The notes below the pieces were generated by a model, which worked only from the letters and a program-made list of their open reading frames with translations, had not been told where the DNA came from and did no database searches. Made by a program: the position numbers and the translations under genes. 17,867 nucleotides of DNA from CAYSPT01 sp964432985 (GTDB lineage Bacteria > Muiribacteriota > CAYSPT01). Positions 14,361 through 17,867 of this stretch are shown in pieces. Where the stretch lies: positions 1 through 17,867 of the forward strand of contig CAYSPT010000088.1 of the NCBI GenBank assembly GCA_964432985.1, written 5' to 3'. How positions within the stretch are numbered: position 1 is the first letter of the stretch; every line of letters starts with the position of its first letter.

Positions 14361-16262
14361 ATGGCCCGGACATTTAATAAGCGGCGGTTGTTCCTGTGGG
14401 CGGCGGAAGTCGTCATAGATATCGTTCTGATCGCCCTGTCGGGATACCTTGCCTTTCTCGTCCGCTTCGAAGGAGCAGTCGGCGAGTACCACAACCACTA
14501 CACAGGTACCATCGCCATCGTCATTGCTTTCCGGCTTTTCTTTTTCCACTGGTTCGGACTGTACAAAGGCCTGTGGCGGTATGCCACCATCCAGGATCTC
14601 ATATCTATCGTCAAAGCCGTTTCGGTAAGCTCGGTGGCGGTGGTGTTTACCCTGTACTTCCTGCTTCACCACGGGTATCCGCGGTCGATCTTCATCCTCG
14701 ATTGGCTGATCACCCTGTTCCTGATCGGCGGATTCAGGTTCGTAATCAGGGTCCTGCGGGAGTTCAGGTACCGACGCTCCCGTGAAGGCAGGCAGGTCCT
14801 GATCGTGGGTGCCGGGGATGCCGGAGAGAAAATGGTGCGTGAGATGCTCAAGGGCCCCTCCCTGGGATACAACCCGGTGGGATTCATCGACGACGATCCA
14901 TCCAAGCAGAACCTGACGCTTCACGGGGTGCGAGTCCTGGGGGGCCGGGAGGATATTCCGAAGTGCCTGCAACGGCACACCGTTGACGAAGTCCTGATCG
15001 CCATACCTTCGGCCTCCAGCCATGAGGTCAGGGGAATCATGGATCACTGCCGCGAATCCGGCGTCAAGGTGAAGATCCTTCCGAAAATCTCGGAACTGTT
15101 CAACGGCACGGTGAGCGTCAACCGTATCCGGGCTGTAGATCTGAGGGACCTGTTGGGGCGGGATGAAGTGAAGCTGTTCGACAATGAAATACGCGGCGAG
15201 ATCTCCGGCCGCAGGATACTGATTTCTGGTGCCGGCGGTTCCATCGGAGCGGAATTGGCCCGCCAACTGGCACCGTTTGAGCCTAAGGGCCTCATTTTCC
15301 TGGGCCAGGGTGAGAACAGCATCTACTCCATCACCAAGGAGTTCGAAGTTGCGTGGCCTGATCTCCCGGTAGAGCCCGTCATCGCCGATATCCGGGATCG
15401 GGAAAAGCTGAAAAAGGTTTTTAAGCAATACAGGCCTGAAATGGTGTTCCACGCGGCCGCTTTCAAGCACGTGCCTCTGATGGAGTTCAACGGTGACCAG
15501 GCGGTGGAAAACAATATTTTCGGCTCCCGCAACCTCATGGAGCTTTCTTCAGAGATGAAGGTCCGGGAATTCGTGTTTATCTCCACCGACAAAGCGGTCA
15601 ACCCAACCAGCATTATGGGAGCGAGCAAACGGGTGGCCGAACTGCTGATGCAGGACATCGCCCGGCGGGACGGTACCAAGTTCGTGGCGGTGCGATTCGG
15701 CAATGTTCTGGGAAGCCGCGGATCGGTCATCCCCCTGTTCAAAAGACAGATCTCCGAAGGCGGGCCGGTCACCGTGACCCACCCCCAGGTGACACGGTAT
15801 TTCATGACCACGTCCGAAGCCAGCCAGCTGGTCATCCAGGGGGCGGTGCTTGGTAAAAGCGGCGAAATCATGGTCCTGGACATGGGGGAACCGGTGAAGA
15901 TCGACAACCTGGCCAGAGACCTGATCGTGCTGTCCGGTTTCAGACCCGATATTGACGTCAAGATAGAGTACGTCGGGCTGAGGGCCGGAGAAAAGCTGTT
16001 TGAAGAGCTCCTTACCCAGCAGGAAGGGCTGACCGCCACCAAACACCGGAAGATCTTCGTGGCTACACCGGATGAAATCGACAGCCGCGATTTCAACCGG
16101 AAACTCGACCGGTTGGGGCGGGGATTGTTGAAGATGTCGGACACCGAACTGGTGGACTCCCTGAAACACCTGGTACCTACCTACCAGCCCAATCGCGATG
16201 ACGTGGTGGTGACCATAGATGGTAGCTCGCGGTTCCGCGTCATCGATGCATCGGCGTCCTGA
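14361..16262 (+). CDS. membrane-bound NDP-sugar 4,6-dehydratase (WbpM/PglF/CapD family)
   Basis: A polytopic enzyme that probably converts UDP-GlcNAc to the 4-keto-6-deoxy sugar on the inner face of the inner membrane, feeding glycan, capsule or O-antigen synthesis. The 633 residues hold four to five transmembrane helices (about 10-135), a first Rossmann domain (VLIVGAGDAG, about 146-155) and a second NAD(P)-binding dehydratase domain (about 284-610) with GAGGSIGAE (290-298). In FISTDKAVNPTSIMGASKR the usual SDR Tyr of YxxxK is Met (MGASK, 419-423), as is known for the large membrane members such as WbpM. ATG 14361 is used because the protein then starts just before TM1; ATG 14310 (17 residues longer) directly touches its AGGAGG, which is too close. 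The start therefore remains uncertain. wecB follows after 53 bp. Confidence 0.88.
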   Translation: MARTFNKRRLFLWAAEVVIDIVLIALSGYLAFLVRFEGAVGEYHNHYTGTIAIVIAFRLFFFHWFGLYKGLWRYATIQDLISIVKAVSVSSVAVVFTLYFLLHHGYPRSIFILDWLITLFLIGGFRFVIRVLREFRYRRSREGRQVLIVGAGDAGEKMVREMLKGPSLGYNPVGFIDDDPSKQNLTLHGVRVLGGREDIPKCLQRHTVDEVLIAIPSASSHEVRGIMDHCRESGVKVKILPKISELFNGTVSVNRIRAVDLRDLLGRDEVKLFDNEIRGEISGRRILISGAGGSIGAELARQLAPFEPKGLIFLGQGENSIYSITKEFEVAWPDLPVEPVIADIRDREKLKKVFKQYRPEMVFHAAAFKHVPLMEFNGDQAVENNIFGSRNLMELSSEMKVREFVFISTDKAVNPTSIMGASKRVAELLMQDIARRDGTKFVAVRFGNVLGSRGSVIPLFKRQISEGGPVTVTHPQVTRYFMTTSEASQLVIQGAVLGKSGEIMVLDMGEPVKIDNLARDLIVLSGFRPDIDVKIEYVGLRAGEKLFEELLTQQEGLTATKHRKIFVATPDEIDSRDFNRKLDRLGRGLLKMSDTELVDSLKHLVPTYQPNRDDVVVTIDGSSRFRVIDASAS

Positions 16263-16315
16263 CCTGATCAACTGCGTCATTATGATACTATACATTCGTC
16301 AGGAGGAATTGTCAG

Positions 16316-17422
16316 ATGAAAATCGTCACCGTGGTCGGTACCCGTCCCAACATGATGAAACTGGCTCCCGTACTGGCCGCCGGTCACGCCCGGCAGGACC
16401 TCGAGTTCCTGGTGGTACACACCGGGCAGCACTACGACTATAAAATGTCGGAGGTGTTTATCGAGGACCTGAAACTCCCTGCTCCCGACATCTTCCTGGG
16501 TGTCGGTTCCGGGTCCCACGCCGCGCAGACGGCCCGGGTAATGGAAAAAATGGAGCCGGTACTGCTCGACGAGCAGCCTCAAATGGTCATGGTGTTCGGC
16601 GACGTCAACTCAACGGTGGCCGCTGCGCTGGTGGCAGCCAAACTGTGTATCCCCCTGGCCCACGTGGAAGCGGGGATGAGAAGTTTCGACCGCTCCATGC
16701 CTGAAGAGATCAACCGTATCGTCACCGATCATTTATCGCAGCTGTTGTTTGCCACATCAGGGGTGGCGGTGCAGAACCTTCTCAAGGAAGGTTTTCAACG
16801 GGAGCAGACCTGTCTGGTCGGCGACACCATGGTCGACAGCCTGTTGCGCTCCCGGGCCCTGGCCGCTGAGCGGCCCGATTCTCTGAATGAGATTGGGGTA
16901 GAAGCCGGTCAGTACGGGCTGGTTACCGTGCATCGGGTTGACAACGTGGACGTGCCTTCCCACCTCGAAGAGGTCGTCCGTTTGCTGATCGAAGTGGCGA
17001 AAAAAGCCAACCTGGTCTTCCCGATGCATCCCCGGACGGCCAAATGCCTCAAAGATAACTACCTGGACGACGCCCTCAAAGCCGTTCCCGCCATACACCT
17101 TATCGAACCGGTGGGGTATCTTGACATGATCAAGCTCATTGATAATGCTGCTTTCGTGCTTTCCGATTCCGGCGGGATCCAGATAGAAACCTCGGTGCTC
17201 GACGTTCCCTGTCTCACCCTCCGGGACACTACCGAGCGTCCGGAAACCCTGTCCCTGGGTACGAACAGGCTCATCCACCGGGACACCGCAGCGGCGCTTG
17301 AAGCAGTGGATCAGGTGCTGGCAGGCCAGTGGCCGAAGGTCCGCCCGGCTGTGCTGTGGGATGGCAAGGCGGCGGAGCGGATAGTGGATGCGATAGCGGA
17401 CTATTTTTCACACAGTGAATAG
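16316..17422 (+). CDS. wecB: UDP-N-acetylglucosamine 2-epimerase (non-hydrolysing)
   Basis: A cytoplasmic enzyme that interconverts UDP-GlcNAc and UDP-ManNAc for surface polysaccharide. The 368 residues are a normal length and form a GT-B-like fold. Conserved segments are all present: GTRPNMMKLAP (8-18), TGQHYDYKMSEVF (36-48), GDVNST (95-100, D96), HVEAGMRSFDRSMPEEINR (116-134, E118 and E131), VTVHRVDN (203-210, H206; Asp replaces the usual Glu of HRxEN), DSGGIQIE (284-291) and RDTTERPE (303-310). Start is ATG 16316 with AGGAGG (16301-16306) 9 nt upstream. It lies 53 bp after the dehydratase and probably shares its transcript. Because a probable WbpD-type acyltransferase follows, the true substrate could be a related sugar (WbpI-like, 2,3-diacetamido uronic acid). 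A relic of a second WecB-like C-terminus lies downstream. Confidence 0.93.
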   Translation: MKIVTVVGTRPNMMKLAPVLAAGHARQDLEFLVVHTGQHYDYKMSEVFIEDLKLPAPDIFLGVGSGSHAAQTARVMEKMEPVLLDEQPQMVMVFGDVNSTVAAALVAAKLCIPLAHVEAGMRSFDRSMPEEINRIVTDHLSQLLFATSGVAVQNLLKEGFQREQTCLVGDTMVDSLLRSRALAAERPDSLNEIGVEAGQYGLVTVHRVDNVDVPSHLEEVVRLLIEVAKKANLVFPMHPRTAKCLKDNYLDDALKAVPAIHLIEPVGYLDMIKLIDNAAFVLSDSGGIQIETSVLDVPCLTLRDTTERPETLSLGTNRLIHRDTAAALEAVDQVLAGQWPKVRPAVLWDGKAAERIVDAIADYFSHSE

Positions 17423-17471
17423 TAAATACCCAAGTAGGCTACTAACTATCTATTTTGCTCATAGGACATGA

Positions 17472-17552
17472 TTCAGCAACAACGGTCTGTCAGTCCCACC
17501 CTATGGAAAAGCAGCCGAGCGGATAGTGGTCGCTGTAGCGGACTACCTTTAA
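17472..17552 (+). pseudogene. relic C-terminus of a second WecB-like epimerase
   Basis: The frame ending at TAA 17550-17552 reads PPYGKAAERIVVAVADYL. The intact epimerase has WDGKAAERIVDAIADYF near its end. Over 16 codons (17360-17407 against 17502-17549) identity is 37/48 nt and 12/16 residues, with six codons changed synonymously; 13 bp in a row are identical. The relic stops right after Tyr-Leu, without the SHSE tail. Upstream of 17502 the frame is open to about 17472 but similarity fades. There is no start or ribosome-binding site. Confidence 0.75.
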
Positions 17553-17704
17553 AGGAGTCAGGTTTGACTTTTGAACTGTAGCGATTGACACCAATTACTG
17601 GTGACATAGCAGTAACGAGTATCCGTTCTTTTTCAGTATCTATTAATTTCGCGGCCCTTTATCTTAGAGAAACCATAACTAATCGAAATATTTTATAATA
17701 TATC

Positions 17705-17733
17705 TTGTGAATAGCCATAAACTTTGGTATAAT
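17705..17733 (+). promoter_or_regulatory. predicted promoter for the acyltransferase gene
   Basis: TTGTGA (17705-17710), 17 bp, TATAAT (17728-17733), a perfect -10. Predicted start near 17740 gives a leader of about 90 nt. It means the third sugar gene can be transcribed independently of wecB. Confidence 0.55.
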
Positions 17734-17828
17734 CCGATACTTTTCTGTTCATTGCTTCTTAAATAAGAGCTAACATGGAGAATTATTGAAATAGATGGAG
17801 ATATTTGTTTAATTAGGAGGAATTTGAA

Positions 17829-17867
17829 GTGAATCAATACATACATGAAAGTGCGCACCTGGGCAAG
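17829..17867 (+). CDS. start of a probable hexapeptide-repeat acyltransferase (partial)
   Basis: GTG 17829 lies 8 nt after a perfect AGGAGG (17815-17820) and opens a frame that runs off the window after 13 codons: MNQYIHESAHLGK. Left-handed beta-helix N-acetyltransferases of the WbpD/WlbB type commonly begin M-x-x-Y-I/F-H-E-S-A/S-x-(I/V/L), so the match is suggestive, and the sugar-gene neighbourhood agrees. Thirteen residues are too few for certainty. If correct, it would acetylate the 3-amino group of a UDP-2-acetamido-3-amino uronic acid. Confidence 0.5.
   Translation, partial: MNQYIHESAHLGK

Larger units (their letters stand above)
17423..17828. promoter_or_regulatory. AT-rich intergenic region after wecB
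   Basis: This 406-bp stretch is clearly AT-richer than its neighbours. It contains the WecB-like relic (17472-17552), a small CACCA/TGGTG hairpin (near 17588-17602), a predicted promoter (17705-17733) and the AGGAGG site (17815-17820) of the next gene. I see no further gene. Confidence 0.55.

Noticed and set aside
14250..15470. Long minus-strand open frame opposite the sugar dehydratase
   Set aside because: It is antisense to a well-conserved enzyme and shows no recognisable domain or start signal; a GC-bias shadow.
16225..16300. Weak resemblance between the end of the dehydratase gene and the sequence after its stop (GCGTCAT shared) as a fourth 3'-end echo
   Set aside because: Only 7 bp match and the encoded residues do not continue to agree; indistinguishable from chance.

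Overview
The window looks like part of a metagenome-assembled scaffold from a diderm (outer-membrane) bacterium of moderately high G+C. Outer-membrane character is shown by a porin with an S-layer-homology (SLH) domain, a second probable beta-barrel protein, and lipopolysaccharide/capsule sugar genes. SLH-tethered porins occur in several deep-branching diderm lineages; I cannot name the phylum from sequence alone. TGA, TAG and TAA all serve as stops, so the code appears standard. Three 100-N gaps are present. Two are flanked by identical 55-nt ends and can be collapsed; collapsing the first restores an open frame through its gene.

Layout. (1) 85-1376 (+): secreted stalk-domain plus beta-barrel protein. 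(2) 1554-4608 (+): a receiver/cyclic-nucleotide-binding protein followed by thrS, with a small leader ORF and alternative hairpins between them. (3) 4688-6187 (-): SLH porin. (4) 6517-10290 (+): a compact phosphate operon, PhoU-like (DUF47) protein, Pit transporter, then a Na/Pi cotransporter with a PhoU tail and an unusual N-terminal Ig-like domain. (5) 10511-12623 (+): a strong promoter, an array of 15-bp palindromic units, a secreted low-complexity protein interrupted by one in-frame TGA, and a cytoplasmic TPR protein. (6) 12640-14088 (-): a membrane-anchored TPR protein, probably leaderless. (7) 14173-17867 (+): surface-sugar genes, namely a membrane-bound NDP-sugar 4,6-dehydratase (WbpM/PglF/CapD type), a UDP-GlcNAc 2-epimerase (WecB type), and the first 13 codons of a probable hexapeptide acyltransferase.

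How they work together. The phosphate operon pairs two unrelated Pi carriers with PhoU-type regulators. The last block is the start of a nucleotide-sugar pathway for O-antigen, capsule or glycan. Most of the better promoter matches share one architecture: a TTGACA-like -35, exactly 18 bp, and a TACAAT-like -10.

The most unusual signal is recurrent. Three unrelated genes (first barrel protein, SLH porin, WecB) are each followed, within about 40-130 bp of their stop codon, by a diverged copy of a C-terminal coding end with its own stop. The differences are mostly synonymous. These look like relics of displaced or deleted paralogous or allelic 3' ends rather than chance.
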